Source: Roseovarius sp. M141
GTDB lineage: Bacteria > Pseudomonadota > Alphaproteobacteria > Rhodobacterales > Rhodobacteraceae
NCBI RefSeq assembly: GCF_024355225.1
Contig: NZ_VCNH01000008.1
Span: 1,240,001 to 1,304,000 of the forward strand
Direction: 5' to 3'
DNA length: 64,000 nt
The notes beneath the pieces were generated by a model. It did not search any database. It was not told where the DNA came from and saw only the letters and a list, made by a program, of their open reading frames with translations. Below are positions 50,151-59,707 of the stretch, in pieces (the stretch's first letter is position 1; each line of letters opens with the position of its first letter). The translations under genes were made by a program, and so were the position numbers.

Positions 50151-51647
50151 TCAGATCGTCTGATCGTAATCGCCGACCGATGGTTCGGTGCGGATGACCG
50201 CGTCGATATCCGCGAAGATCGCACGCATTTCAGCATCGCTCTCGCTGCTCTCGCAGACAACCACCAGATTGGGCGTGTTGGAGGAGGCGCGCACCAGCCC
50301 CCAGCTTCCGTTGTCAAGGATCACGCGCGCACCGTTGACGGTAACGACCTGCGCGATCTTGCGGCCTGCCAGCGGTTTTCCGGCCTCGTGATGTGCGACC
50401 AGCTTGGCAACCAGACGCTCCAGGACATCGTATTTCTCAAGATCGGCGCAGTAGGGTGACATGGTGGGGGTCGCATAGGTGACCGGAAGGGCACGGCGCA
50501 GGTCGGCCATGGATTTGTCCGAGTTGCGGTCCATCAGCTTGCAGATCTCGACGGCCACGCGCAGGCCGCAATCATAGCCGCGCCCGATGGGTTCGGCCAG
50601 GAAGTAGTGGCCGGATTTCTCGAACCCCGCCAATGCGCCGATTTCCTTGACGCGGCGCTTCATGTGGCTGTGGCCGGTTTTCCAGTAGTCGGCCTTGGCG
50701 CCGTGGGCCTGCAATTCGGGGTCGGAGGCGAATAGTCCGGTGGATTTCACGTCAGCGACAAAGGTGCTGCCGGGATAGAGACGCGCGAAATCGCGGGCCA
50801 TGATGACGCCCATCTTGTCGGCGAAAATCTCCTCGCCCTCGTTGTCGACCACGCCGCAGCGGTCGCCGTCACCGTCAAAGCCCAGCGCGAAATCGGCGCC
50901 GGACGCGCGTACGCTATCGGCCATGTCGTGCAGCATTTCCATTGCTTCGGGGTTCGGGTTGTAGTGCGGGAAAGTATAGTCCAGCTCGTTATGGGAGGGG
51001 ACCACCTCGACCCCCATGCGCGCGAACAGGTCGGGCGCGAAGGCGGACGCGGTGCCGTTGCCGGTGGCGCAGACCACCTTGAGCGGACGCGTCATTTTGA
51101 AATCGCCGACCAGATCGTCCAGGTACGCCTCGCGCACGCCCTCGATGAATTCGTAGCTGCCGCCGGGGCGGGGCTGGCCACGACCCTCCAGCACGATTTC
51201 CTTTAGCTCGCCCATCTCGTCGGGGCCGTGGGTCAGGGGCCGCTCGAATCCCATCTTGACGCCGGTCCAGCCGTTCGGGTTATGCGAGGCGGTGACCATC
51301 GCCACAGCAGGCGCATCCAGATGAAACTGTGCGAAATAGGCCATGGGGCTAAGGGCCGGGCCGATATCCAGCACCTTGATCCCGGCCTGCATCAGGCCCA
51401 GCATCAGCGCGTTCTTGATCGTCAGCGAATAGTCGCGATAGTCGTTGCCGACCGCGATCACCGGATCGATCCCGCGCGCAATCATCTGCGTACCAAGTCC
51501 GAGGCCCAGTGCCGTCATGCCGGGCAGGTTGATTTCCTCGGGGTATTTCCACCGCGCGTCATATTCACGAAACCCCGTGGGCGCGATCATCGCATCACGC
51601 AGGAATTCCCAAGTGTTCGGTGTAACGGTCGGCGCGGGTTTGGTCAC
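50151..51647 (-). CDS. Phosphomannomutase/phosphoglucomutase
   Basis: Alpha-D-phosphohexomutase of 498 residues, interconverting hexose-1- and -6-phosphates for nucleotide-sugar synthesis. The phosphoserine is in TASHNPNGWTGVKMG. The metal loop DGDGDRCG, the sugar-binding loop (EKSGHYFLAEP) and the C-terminal phosphate loop RASSNTPNLVV follow. This supports a sugar-phosphate mutase of the AlgC/ManB type, but substrate specificity cannot be set by sight. It sits beside capsule-export genes, which suggests supply of precursors to an exopolysaccharide. Confidence 0.9.
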   Translation of the reverse strand: MTKPAPTVTPNTWEFLRDAMIAPTGFREYDARWKYPEEINLPGMTALGLGLGTQMIARGIDPVIAVGNDYRDYSLTIKNALMLGLMQAGIKVLDIGPALSPMAYFAQFHLDAPAVAMVTASHNPNGWTGVKMGFERPLTHGPDEMGELKEIVLEGRGQPRPGGSYEFIEGVREAYLDDLVGDFKMTRPLKVVCATGNGTASAFAPDLFARMGVEVVPSHNELDYTFPHYNPNPEAMEMLHDMADSVRASGADFALGFDGDGDRCGVVDNEGEEIFADKMGVIMARDFARLYPGSTFVADVKSTGLFASDPELQAHGAKADYWKTGHSHMKRRVKEIGALAGFEKSGHYFLAEPIGRGYDCGLRVAVEICKLMDRNSDKSMADLRRALPVTYATPTMSPYCADLEKYDVLERLVAKLVAHHEAGKPLAGRKIAQVVTVNGARVILDNGSWGLVRASSNTPNLVVVCESSESDAEMRAIFADIDAVIRTEPSVGDYDQTI

Positions 51648-51758
51648 GGGCGGATCTCACTTCATGAAATAACTACGGCGGTCCCGGGCAGATGGCCTGC
51701 CCGAGGGTGAAATTGAACTGCACCACTGGCGATGCCAGATTATGCGCGGAAACTCAAT

Positions 51759-53411
51759 TCAAGAAGAGACCTGTTCGCGCAGGATCGACGCGGTCAGCGA
51801 TATCATCAGGTAAATGCCGGCGAAGACGAGGAATGCTAAAATCGTATTCTCGAACGCGCGGGGATAGGATGCATCCTGCGACGCGACGGGATTGACGCTG
51901 ACCGTCAGGTATCGGACCTGCTTGTTGGCCTCGCTCGCGGTCATCCGCTGCGCCTCCAGCGCGGCTTGGAGTACCATGTCTGCTGTCAGCAGATCGGCCT
52001 GCGCCATCTGGATGTCGGCGGTCTGCGACGCCAGCGATGCGCTGCCCTCGGCGGCGTCGGTCAGGCGCGCGCGTTGCTTGATCTGTTCGCGCTGGAGGAC
52101 CAGGATTTCGCTGGTCAGCGCCTCGACCTTGGCGTTGTTGGGGCGCGCGTTGTTCATCTGTGTGTTCAGCGCCAGCTGTTTTTCCTGAAGCTGCAATTCG
52201 ACATTGCCGATGAGCGAGCGGATATTTGCAATCTCGCCTTCGGGGTCCAGCACGGTGCCCTCCTGCATCGTGACCAGCTTGCGCTGCGCCTCGCGCCGTT
52301 CTTCCTTGGCCTCAGCCAGACTGGTGGTCGAGGATTCGACGGCATCCTCGCGCTTGCGCCTGGACAGGTCGTCGACGCGTTCCTCGGCATAGGTGATCAG
52401 CTTGCGTGAGAATTCGGCGCTGACCTCGGGATCGGCGCTCGATATCTCCATGCGCAGGACGCCCTCGGTGGGATCGTAGCCGATCTTCATGTACTTTTTG
52501 TACACTTTGTAGGCTTTTTCGTTGCTGGCATCGGGTTTCAGGCGCTGGATCGGGTCGATCCATGGCTGGCTGAAATGATCACGAAAACCGACGTCGCGGT
52601 CCAGCCGCAGCATCGCGTCCTTGGACAGCAGATAGGATTGGGTCGCGACCGCGTCCTGACCCGTGGCAAACTGGCTGGGCAACTTGAAACCGCCCATACC
52701 ACCGCCGCCGCCACCATCGGCGGACAGGATCAGAAATTCGGATTTGGTCGCATACATCGGTGTCGCGACGGCGTAGTAATAATAACCTGCCAGCAGTGTC
52801 GGCAGGAAAACAAAGGCGGCCAGCCGCGTCAGCAGCAGCAGAAGCTTGCGGCGACGGCGTTTCCCGATATCGCGCTGAATCCGCATGATTTCTTCGCTGC
52901 GCCGGTCCGCCGGGCTCAGCTGGGATGAGGGCAGGGTGGTTTGCGGCGATATCGTCTGGGGCAGTTGCACGCGCGGGGTGTCTGTGCCCTGCTCCTTTGC
53001 CGGGACCAGAGCGCCAATGTCGGTCTCGGTTTTGTCGGTCGTCACGAGATCCAGGATCGAGGCGCGATGGAACGGGTCGATTCCCTTGGCGCGCAAAAGA
53101 CGCACGGCGTCGAAATCCGAGGTCGGCGCCAGACCGTGCTTGTGTGCCACGCGCCGCGCGATGCGTAGCTGCCGACCTGTCAGGCCTTCATTGCGGATAT
53201 CGTCGATGTTTTGCGACGTGCCCGGTTCGCGCGTGCTGCTGGCCGCGTCGCTGCGCGGGGCATCGCCCTGTTGCTGTGGCTCGGGTGTGTGCGGCCCATC
53301 AGTCGGGCGCACATCACCCGAGGGCGCCGCACCCTGCCGGACATTCGCGTGCTCATCGGCGTCGGCGGCGCGGCGGATGCGGAATTTTCTAGCCTTGGGT
53401 TTCGTAGTCAT
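51759..53411 (-). CDS. Capsular polysaccharide export inner-membrane protein (KpsE/Wzz-type) with long cytoplasmic N-terminus
   Basis: A 550-residue protein. Residues 1-190 are Arg/Pro/Asp-rich and probably disordered (contain RKFRIRRAADADEH). TM1 is about 205-230 (LLLLLTRLAAFVFLPTLLAGY). A long periplasmic region with coiled-coil potential follows (LAEAKEERREAQRKL), then TM2 near 520-545. KpsE, BexC and CtrB proteins have this topology but are about 380 residues, so the N-terminal third is extra. The ATG at 53411 overlaps the kpsT gene by 23 bp, so they are co-translated. It would bridge the KpsMT transporter to the outer membrane. Confidence 0.83.
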   Translation of the reverse strand: MTTKPKARKFRIRRAADADEHANVRQGAAPSGDVRPTDGPHTPEPQQQGDAPRSDAASSTREPGTSQNIDDIRNEGLTGRQLRIARRVAHKHGLAPTSDFDAVRLLRAKGIDPFHRASILDLVTTDKTETDIGALVPAKEQGTDTPRVQLPQTISPQTTLPSSQLSPADRRSEEIMRIQRDIGKRRRRKLLLLLTRLAAFVFLPTLLAGYYYYAVATPMYATKSEFLILSADGGGGGGMGGFKLPSQFATGQDAVATQSYLLSKDAMLRLDRDVGFRDHFSQPWIDPIQRLKPDASNEKAYKVYKKYMKIGYDPTEGVLRMEISSADPEVSAEFSRKLITYAEERVDDLSRRKREDAVESSTTSLAEAKEERREAQRKLVTMQEGTVLDPEGEIANIRSLIGNVELQLQEKQLALNTQMNNARPNNAKVEALTSEILVLQREQIKQRARLTDAAEGSASLASQTADIQMAQADLLTADMVLQAALEAQRMTASEANKQVRYLTVSVNPVASQDASYPRAFENTILAFLVFAGIYLMISLTASILREQVSS

Positions 53412-54048
53412 AAAGCTGTTTTGCCTCTTCCAAGGTGTCGAACATATAAAGCTGGCCACCCATCAGCACTGCGGCGGAGGTGGCGAATTTCTCAAGCGTA
53501 GCGGGCGAATGGGACACAATAATGACGGTCGTCGTCTCCAGCCGCTCGCGCAGTATTTCGCCGGCCTTGCGGTTGAATTCAACATCGGTCGAACTGGGCA
53601 TGCCCTCATCGATCAGGTAGATGTCAAAATCCAGCGCCAGCATCAACGCGAAGGTAAAGCGTGACTTCATTCCGGCGCTGTAGGTGCCCAGCGGCTGGTC
53701 GAAATATTCGCCCAGATTGCACATCCAGCGGCAGAACGCCTCGACATAGTCGGGATCGAGGCCGTAGAGCCGCGCAATATAGCGGCTGTTTTCCATCGCG
53801 GACACCTTGGTGATGACACCGCCCATGAACCCCAAGGGGAAGCTGATGCGACAACTGCGCCGGATTTCGCCCTCGTCGGGTTTTTCCAGCCCAGCCATCA
53901 TGTTGATCACCGTCGTCTTGCCCGTCCCGTTCGGCGCCAGAATACCGATGGAGCGACCGACTTCGACCCGAAAAGAGACCTTTTCCAGGATTACCTTGCG
54001 CTGGGTGCCCGTCCAGAAGGACTTGCTGACGTTGTCGAACTCGAGCAT
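53389..54048 (-). CDS. kpsT: Polysaccharide-export ABC transporter ATPase (KpsT/Wzt-type)
   Basis: A 219-residue ATP-binding subunit. The ATG at 54048 follows GGAGAG. Walker A is APNGTGKTT. The signature loop YSAGMKSRFTFAL is the altered C-loop seen in polysaccharide exporters rather than LSGGQ. Walker B is IYLIDEGMPSST and the H-loop is VSHSP. It powers export of capsule or O-antigen-type chains. The membrane partner KpsM is not adjacent; the pair kpsT-kpsE is isolated here, with no glycosyltransferase or kpsD gene within several kilobases. Confidence 0.9.
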   Translation of the reverse strand: MLEFDNVSKSFWTGTQRKVILEKVSFRVEVGRSIGILAPNGTGKTTVINMMAGLEKPDEGEIRRSCRISFPLGFMGGVITKVSAMENSRYIARLYGLDPDYVEAFCRWMCNLGEYFDQPLGTYSAGMKSRFTFALMLALDFDIYLIDEGMPSSTDVEFNRKAGEILRERLETTTVIIVSHSPATLEKFATSAAVLMGGQLYMFDTLEEAKQLYDYETQG

Positions 54049-54292
54049 GCGCTCTCCGAAAACTGCGCTGCGGCCCATTGGTTACGGGGCCCTTTGGGGT
54101 GGCGATGTGACCCGCATTATGCGGACTAGGCGCCACTATAGACAGGGGCACAACGCAAAATTACGCCGAAGCTGTAAATTATTCGTGCATGTTGTAGCTG
54201 TTTTTCACCGCATCTTGAAGCAGTGACGCGCCAGACGCCATTGTCGCGTTCCAAAGTTGGCATTTTGACGCTGGCGGCCCTATCTGCCCTGT

Positions 54293-54883
54293 ATGTCCGA
54301 TCTTGCCACCCGTATCAGCCAATGCCGCCTGTGCGCCGGTCGTTTTGCCGCGACGGCCACCACGCACAGGCCGCGCCCGGTGGCGTGGTTCGCGCCGGGG
54401 GCGCGCCTGCTGATTGCGGGGCAGGCGCCGGGCGCACGGGTGCATGACTCGGGCGTGCCATTCGACGATGCGTCGGGCGCGCGGCTCCGCGACTGGCTGG
54501 GGCTGGACACGCTTGCGTTCTATGACCGGTCCCGTGTGGCGATCGTGCCGATGGCGTTCTGTTTCCCGGGCTATGATGCCAAGGGCAGTGACCTGCCCCC
54601 GCCCGCCATTTGCCGCGAGACGTGGCATAATGCGGTGATGGCCGACCTCGCGCCCATCCGCCTGCGCGTGCTGGTGGGCGCCCATGCGCATCGCTATCAT
54701 TTGGGCGTGCGCGGCAGCATGACCCGGACGGTTGCGAACTGGCGCGATTACGCGCCCGAGGTTTTTGCCTTGCCGCATCCGTCCTGGCGCAATACCGGTT
54801 GGATCAGGAAAAATCCGTGGTTCGAGGCGCAGGTTCTGCCCGCGCTTCGTGCCCGTGTAGCAGAGGTGATGCAGGATGGCTGA
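54293..54883 (+). CDS. Uracil-DNA glycosylase superfamily protein
   Basis: A 196-residue protein with the UDG fold. The N-terminal CRLCAG may bind a cluster. LLIAGQAPGARVHDSG occupies the position of the uracil-pocket GQDPY-like motif. DLPPPAICRETWHN and the C-terminal LPHPSWRNTGWIRKNPWFE (HPS motif) resemble the bacterial UDG-like family often annotated as "uracil-DNA glycosylase family". The catalytic Asp/Asn expected in the first motif is replaced (GQAPG), so glycosylase activity is uncertain. It overlaps the sseB gene by 8 bp and is divergent from kpsT. Confidence 0.8.
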   Translation: MSDLATRISQCRLCAGRFAATATTHRPRPVAWFAPGARLLIAGQAPGARVHDSGVPFDDASGARLRDWLGLDTLAFYDRSRVAIVPMAFCFPGYDAKGSDLPPPAICRETWHNAVMADLAPIRLRVLVGAHAHRYHLGVRGSMTRTVANWRDYAPEVFALPHPSWRNTGWIRKNPWFEAQVLPALRARVAEVMQDG

Positions 54884-55661
54884 GACCGAACTGGACCGCA
54901 CGCATGCCGTGATGGAGGCCTGGGCCGAGGATGGCGCCGCGCGTCTGGGGTTTTACCACGCGCTGGCCGATACCCAGCTGTTCCTGCTGCTGACAGCCGA
55001 GGCCGCGGGCGACGACATCACCCCGCAGACATATGACGTCGACGGCGTGCCCCATGCGCTGGCCTTCGATACCGAGGATCGGCTGGCTGAGTTCACCGGC
55101 GCCGCCGCGCCCTATGCCGCGGTGCCGGGCCGTATTCTGGCAGGGATGCTGGCAGGCGCGGGGGCCGGGCTGGGCCTCAATCTGGGCGTTGCGCCCTCGT
55201 CGATCCTGCTGCCGCCCGAGGCGCTGGGCTGGCTGCACGAGACGCTGGGGCAGGGCGGCGCCGCCGAGGGTGGCGCGCGCCCCGACGCGCTGACGCCGCC
55301 GGGCAATGTGCCGCAACCGGTCCTGACCGCGCTGGATGCCAAGCTGGCGCGCGCCGGGGGGCTGGCCAGTCATGCCTGCCTGGCCGGGACGCGCTATTTA
55401 GGCGGCGAGGCGGGGCATCTGCTGGTGTTCATCGGCGCTGTGCCGCGGGCCGAGGCGGCATTGACACGCGCGGTGTCCGAGGCGCTGACCTTTTCAGGGG
55501 TCGAGGCAGGCACGCTTGATGTCGGCTTTGCCGCGCCGGGCAGCGTGTTGGCCGAGCGGATCGAGCGTGTCGGCCTGCGGTTCGATCTGCCACAGGGCGA
55601 GGCGCCAGAGCCGAGGGCGGCACCCGGGTCGGACCCCGAAAAGCCGCCGAAGCTGCGGTAG
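54876..55661 (+). CDS. SseB-family protein
   Basis: A 261-residue protein. The N-terminal SseB domain (about 8-120) shows LGFYHALADTQLFLLLTAE and ALAFDTEDRLAEFTG. A C-terminal SseB_C-like domain follows (LAGTRYLGGEAGHLLVF). SseB proteins were named from an enhanced serine-sensitivity phenotype and have no settled biochemical role. The start overlaps the UDG-like gene by 8 bp, suggesting co-expression only. It converges with ghrA across a 30-bp gap. Confidence 0.82.
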   Translation: MAETELDRTHAVMEAWAEDGAARLGFYHALADTQLFLLLTAEAAGDDITPQTYDVDGVPHALAFDTEDRLAEFTGAAAPYAAVPGRILAGMLAGAGAGLGLNLGVAPSSILLPPEALGWLHETLGQGGAAEGGARPDALTPPGNVPQPVLTALDAKLARAGGLASHACLAGTRYLGGEAGHLLVFIGAVPRAEAALTRAVSEALTFSGVEAGTLDVGFAAPGSVLAERIERVGLRFDLPQGEAPEPRAAPGSDPEKPPKLR

Positions 55662-55691
55662 GACGCAAACCGGTCGAAATGCAACGCTCGC

Positions 55692-56627
55692 TCAGTACCC
55701 CAGATCGCGATCCACCAGATGCAGCAGCGGCTCGCCCGCTTGGCTGCGGCGGATGTTTTCGGCGATGACCTGCGCCGCCGTCCCCTCGCGCGTGTCGGAT
55801 GCGGCATGCGGGGTCACCGTCACGGAGGGATGCGCCCAATAGGGATGGTCGGGCGGCAGCGGCTCTACCCGGAACACGTCCAGCGTTGCGTGCGCGATAT
55901 GCCCGGAATCAAGCGCCTCCAGCAGGGCGGAATCGTCGATCAGCGGCCCGCGTCCGGGGTTGACGATAAAGGCGCCCTTGGGCAATTGCGCCAGCCGCTG
56001 GGCGTTCACCAGATCTTCGGTTTCGGGTGTCTTGGGCAGTAGCAGCACCAAAATCTGCGCGGACTCCAGCGCCGCGCGCAGCCCCGCGTCGCCGTTCAGA
56101 CAGCGCACGCCTGGCACATCCTTGGGCGAGCGGCTCCAGCCCGTCACATCAAAGCCAAGCGATACAAGCGCCCGGGCGCAGGCCGTCCCCAGCGCACCGA
56201 GGCCCAGAATCGTGACGGGCCGGTCCTCGGCCAACGGCGGGGTGTCCACACGCCAGACACCGTCCTGACCATTGATATGCGCATCGATGCCCAAGTGATG
56301 GCGCAGCACATGCGCCGTGACCCATTCCACCATGCCCTGCGTCAGGCCGTGGTCCACCATGCGCGCCAGAGGCTGCGTCAGGGTCGGGTTGCTGACCACA
56401 TCCTCGACCCCGGCCCAGAGGTTCAGCACGGCTTTGCAGCGGGTGTAGGGCGCGAAATCCTGCACCGGGCCGTTGGGTGCCAGCACGATGTAATCCACAT
56501 CCTGCGGCGCGATGTCGGTGGACAGGTTGAAACCGCTCACTCCGGCCGCGTTCAGCGCCTTGGTCAAAGGCGCCTCATACTGGGGCCAGCGGTTCGCCTT
56601 GGCTGCGAACAGGATGTTGATGGTCAT
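55692..56627 (-). CDS. ghrA: Glyoxylate/hydroxypyruvate reductase A
   Basis: A 311-residue D-isomer-specific 2-hydroxyacid dehydrogenase that reduces glyoxylate and hydroxypyruvate with NADPH. The NAD(P)-binding motif ILGLGALGTACARAL near residue 140, the catalytic Arg/Glu region (FIVNPGRGPLIDDSALLEAL) and TPHAASDTREG with the active-site His are present. It begins 3 bp after the rodA stop on the same strand, so it is likely transcribed at the end of the rod-shape operon. This is unexpected for a metabolic enzyme. Confidence 0.87.
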   Translation of the reverse strand: MTINILFAAKANRWPQYEAPLTKALNAAGVSGFNLSTDIAPQDVDYIVLAPNGPVQDFAPYTRCKAVLNLWAGVEDVVSNPTLTQPLARMVDHGLTQGMVEWVTAHVLRHHLGIDAHINGQDGVWRVDTPPLAEDRPVTILGLGALGTACARALVSLGFDVTGWSRSPKDVPGVRCLNGDAGLRAALESAQILVLLLPKTPETEDLVNAQRLAQLPKGAFIVNPGRGPLIDDSALLEALDSGHIAHATLDVFRVEPLPPDHPYWAHPSVTVTPHAASDTREGTAAQVIAENIRRSQAGEPLLHLVDRDLGY

Positions 56628-56630
56628 GGA

Positions 56631-57770
56631 TTACCTCGGCTTGTGGACATGTGCGCTTTGAACCATGCCGAAACCCAGCATGAGGATCAACATGGCAGAG
56701 CCGCCGTAACTGACCAGAGGCAGCGGCACCCCCACGACAGGCGCAAGGCCCATCACCATCGACATGTTCACCGCGAAGAACAGGAAGAACGTCGCCGCGA
56801 TGCCCAGCGTCAGCAGGGATGAAAACCGGTCGCGATTGGTCATCGCGGTGCTGATGCAGAACACGATGATCAGCGCGTACAGTCCCAGCAGCGAAATCGC
56901 CCCGACAAAGCCGAATTCCTCGGCCAGCGTGGTAAAGATGAAGTCGGTATGCTTTTCCGGCAGGAAGTTCAGCCGCGATTGCGTGCCTTGCATGAACCCG
57001 CGCCCCGTCCAGCCGCCCGATCCCAGCGCGATCTTGGACTGGGTGATGTGATAGCCCGCGCCAAGCGGGTCCTGGCTGGGGTCCAGAAAGGTATCGATCC
57101 GGCGAAACTGGTAATTGGCCAGCAATTGCCAATCGGTGCCGCGGCTTTGGAACACGGCTGTGACCAGACCGATCCCGGCGGCAATGACGGCAGCGAAATA
57201 GGCCCAGTGGACCCCGGCCAGAAACATGATTCCGCCCCCTGCGGTGATCAGCAGGATCGACGTGCCAAGGTCCGGTTGTATCAGCACCAGATAGACCGGC
57301 ACCATGATCATGATGACAGGGATCAGCACCCATAGCGGGCGCGACGTTTTCTGCATCGGCAGCCAGTCGTAATAGGCGGCCAGCGCCATCACGAGGGTGA
57401 TTTTCATCAGTTCGGACGGTTGCAGGCGCATGAACCCCAGGTCGATCCAGCGCTGCGCGCCCATGCCGACGGTGCCGAACAGCTCGACCGCGACCAGCAG
57501 GGCCAACGATATAACATAGGCCAGCCCCGCGATGTTGCGCCAGAACCAGATCGGCACCATCGCCACCGCCAGCATCAACGCAAAGCCGACGCCAAAGCGT
57601 TTCATCTGCGGGTCCATCCACGGCTGGGCCGATCCGCCCGCCACCGAATAGAGCATGAGAAACCCCACGCAGGCCACGGCCGTCAGCAGTACCGCCAGTG
57701 GCCAGTTGATATAGAGGATCTTGCGCAGGCCTGTCGGCACGCTTTTGACCGAGTATTCCAGATAGCTCAT
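56631..57770 (-). CDS. rodA: Rod shape-determining SEDS protein RodA
   Basis: Peptidoglycan glycosyltransferase of the elongasome, 379 residues with about ten TM helices. The conserved extracytoplasmic Asp/Lys region occurs as SKIALGSGGWTGRGFMQG, then LPEKHTDFIFTTLAEEFGFVG and the C-terminal VGVPLPLVSYGGSAML. Its start overlaps the mrdA stop (ATGA), pairing the SEDS polymerase with its transpeptidase PBP2. Confidence 0.95.
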   Translation of the reverse strand: MSYLEYSVKSVPTGLRKILYINWPLAVLLTAVACVGFLMLYSVAGGSAQPWMDPQMKRFGVGFALMLAVAMVPIWFWRNIAGLAYVISLALLVAVELFGTVGMGAQRWIDLGFMRLQPSELMKITLVMALAAYYDWLPMQKTSRPLWVLIPVIMIMVPVYLVLIQPDLGTSILLITAGGGIMFLAGVHWAYFAAVIAAGIGLVTAVFQSRGTDWQLLANYQFRRIDTFLDPSQDPLGAGYHITQSKIALGSGGWTGRGFMQGTQSRLNFLPEKHTDFIFTTLAEEFGFVGAISLLGLYALIIVFCISTAMTNRDRFSSLLTLGIAATFFLFFAVNMSMVMGLAPVVGVPLPLVSYGGSAMLILMLGFGMVQSAHVHKPR

Positions 57771-59707
57771 GCGCGGTCGCTCGGGGGTTGCCCGTGGTGG
57801 GGGCGGGCGTCGCGCAGGCGTTCCTGCTGGGTGCGGATGCGGCCACGATCAGCCGTTGGATACGCCTCAAGCGGCGGGTCGCCCTTGTAGAGCGCCTGTA
57901 GCGTCACGTCCCGCGCAATCGGCGCCGCCACGGACGATCCGCCACCGCCATGTTCAACCACTACCGCGACGGCGACCTTTGGGTTAACCGCAGGCGCGTA
58001 GTCGACGAACAATGCGTGGTCGCGCCGCTCCCATGGCAGATCCTCGTTGCGGCGCACGCCCTGGGCGCGCTCGGCCGCGGTGATGTTGCGGACCTGGCTG
58101 GTGCCGGTCTTGCCCGCCATCTCCATGCCCTCGGCGACGATGCGGCTGCGATAGGCGGTGCCGCGTTTGTTGTTTGACACGCTATACATGGCGCGCCGGA
58201 TGTTGCGCAGGTTATTCTGGTTCAGGCCCAGATCCTCGCCGTGGCCGGTGGGCGCCTCGACGCCGTCAATGGATTTGATCAGGCGCGGAATCACAGCGCG
58301 TCCGGTGGCGAGGCGCGCAGTCATCACCGCCAGTTGCAGCGGCGAGGTCAGAACGAAACCCTGTCCGATGGACGAGTTCACGCTGTCGCCGATCACCCAT
58401 TCGGCACCGCGCGCCGCGCGTTTCCAGCCCTTGGTCGGGATCAGCCCCTCGGCCACGCCTGTCATGGGCAGATCGTGCTCGATGCCCAGCCCCAGACGGC
58501 GCGCCATTGCGCTGATCCGTTCGATGCCTGTGCGCACGGCCATTTCGTAAAAATAGACGTCACAGCTTTCGCGCAGGGCGCGGTTGAGATCGACATTGCC
58601 GTGGCCCGCACGTTTCCAGCAGTGAAACCGGCGCCCCGCGACCTCCAGATGGCCGGGGCAATAGACGGTGTCGTCCGCCGTCGCCTTGCCGTCCTCCAGT
58701 GCGGCGAGGGCCGTCACCATCTTGAAGGTCGAGCCGGGCGGATAGACACCCTGCACGGCCTTGTTCGGCAGGGGGCGATATTTGTTGTCCAGCAGCGCCT
58801 TGTAATTCGCCACGGAAATGCCGCGCACGAACAGGTTGCTGTCAAAACCGGGGGTCGACACGGTGGCCAGAATATCGCCCGACTCGCAATCCATCACGAC
58901 GGCGGCGGCGCTTTCGCCCTCCAGCCGCGCATGGATGTAGGATTGCAGGTTGCTGTCGGTGGTGATCTGGATGTCCTTGCCGGCCTCGCCTTCGCGCCGG
59001 TCCAGCTCGCGCATGACACGGCCGGCCGCGTTCTGTTCGATCCGCTTGGTGCCGGCCTTGCCGCGCAGCATGTCCTCGCGCCGGGCCTCCAGCCCGATCT
59101 TGCCGATCTGGAACCGCGGGATCAGCAGCAACTGGTCGGGCGCGTCGATCTTTTCCAGATCATAGTCGCTGACCGGGCCGACATAGCCCAGAACATGGGC
59201 GTATTCCTGATCCATCGGATAGCGGCGCGACAGGCCGACCTCGGGGCGCACGCCGGGCAGGGCGGGGGCGTTGACGGCGACGCGGCTCAGTTCCTCCCAG
59301 CTGATGCGGTCGGCGATGGTGACGGGGTGGATGCGCGACCGGCGCATTTCCTCGCGGGCGCGTTCCAGTTCCTCGGGGTCCAGCGCGATCAACTGGCCGA
59401 GGCGCGCGATGGTATCCTCGACGTCGCCGGCTTCTTCGCGCTCCAGTATGATGCGGTAGCTGGGCACGTTTTCGGCCACGACCAGCCCGTTTCGGTCGAA
59501 TATCTGCCCGCGTGCAGGCGGGATCAGCCGGATCTTGATCCGGTTTTCCTCGGCCAGCAGGCGGAACTGATCGGCCTGATCGACCTGAAGGTGCCGCATC
59601 CGCCACGCCAGCAGGCCCAGAAACCCGGCCTGCCCGGCGCCCAGGATCAGACCGCGCCGGGTGATGCGTTTCTGGCTGAGCACGCTGTCGCGCGTCTGGC
59701 GTTTCAT
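57767..59707 (-). CDS. mrdA: Penicillin-binding protein 2 (elongation-specific transpeptidase)
   Basis: A 646-residue class B PBP that cross-links peptidoglycan with RodA. One N-terminal TM (about 16-36, RGLILGAGQAGFLGLLAW), the pedestal domain (from about residue 60), then the transpeptidase domain with SxxK as GSTFKMV, SxN as SSI region and KTGTS. The ATG at 59707 overlaps the mreD stop (ATGA); the reading frame extends further upstream but only into mreD. Confidence 0.95.
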   Translation of the reverse strand: MKRQTRDSVLSQKRITRRGLILGAGQAGFLGLLAWRMRHLQVDQADQFRLLAEENRIKIRLIPPARGQIFDRNGLVVAENVPSYRIILEREEAGDVEDTIARLGQLIALDPEELERAREEMRRSRIHPVTIADRISWEELSRVAVNAPALPGVRPEVGLSRRYPMDQEYAHVLGYVGPVSDYDLEKIDAPDQLLLIPRFQIGKIGLEARREDMLRGKAGTKRIEQNAAGRVMRELDRREGEAGKDIQITTDSNLQSYIHARLEGESAAAVVMDCESGDILATVSTPGFDSNLFVRGISVANYKALLDNKYRPLPNKAVQGVYPPGSTFKMVTALAALEDGKATADDTVYCPGHLEVAGRRFHCWKRAGHGNVDLNRALRESCDVYFYEMAVRTGIERISAMARRLGLGIEHDLPMTGVAEGLIPTKGWKRAARGAEWVIGDSVNSSIGQGFVLTSPLQLAVMTARLATGRAVIPRLIKSIDGVEAPTGHGEDLGLNQNNLRNIRRAMYSVSNNKRGTAYRSRIVAEGMEMAGKTGTSQVRNITAAERAQGVRRNEDLPWERRDHALFVDYAPAVNPKVAVAVVVEHGGGGSSVAAPIARDVTLQALYKGDPPLEAYPTADRGRIRTQQERLRDARPHHGQPPSDRA

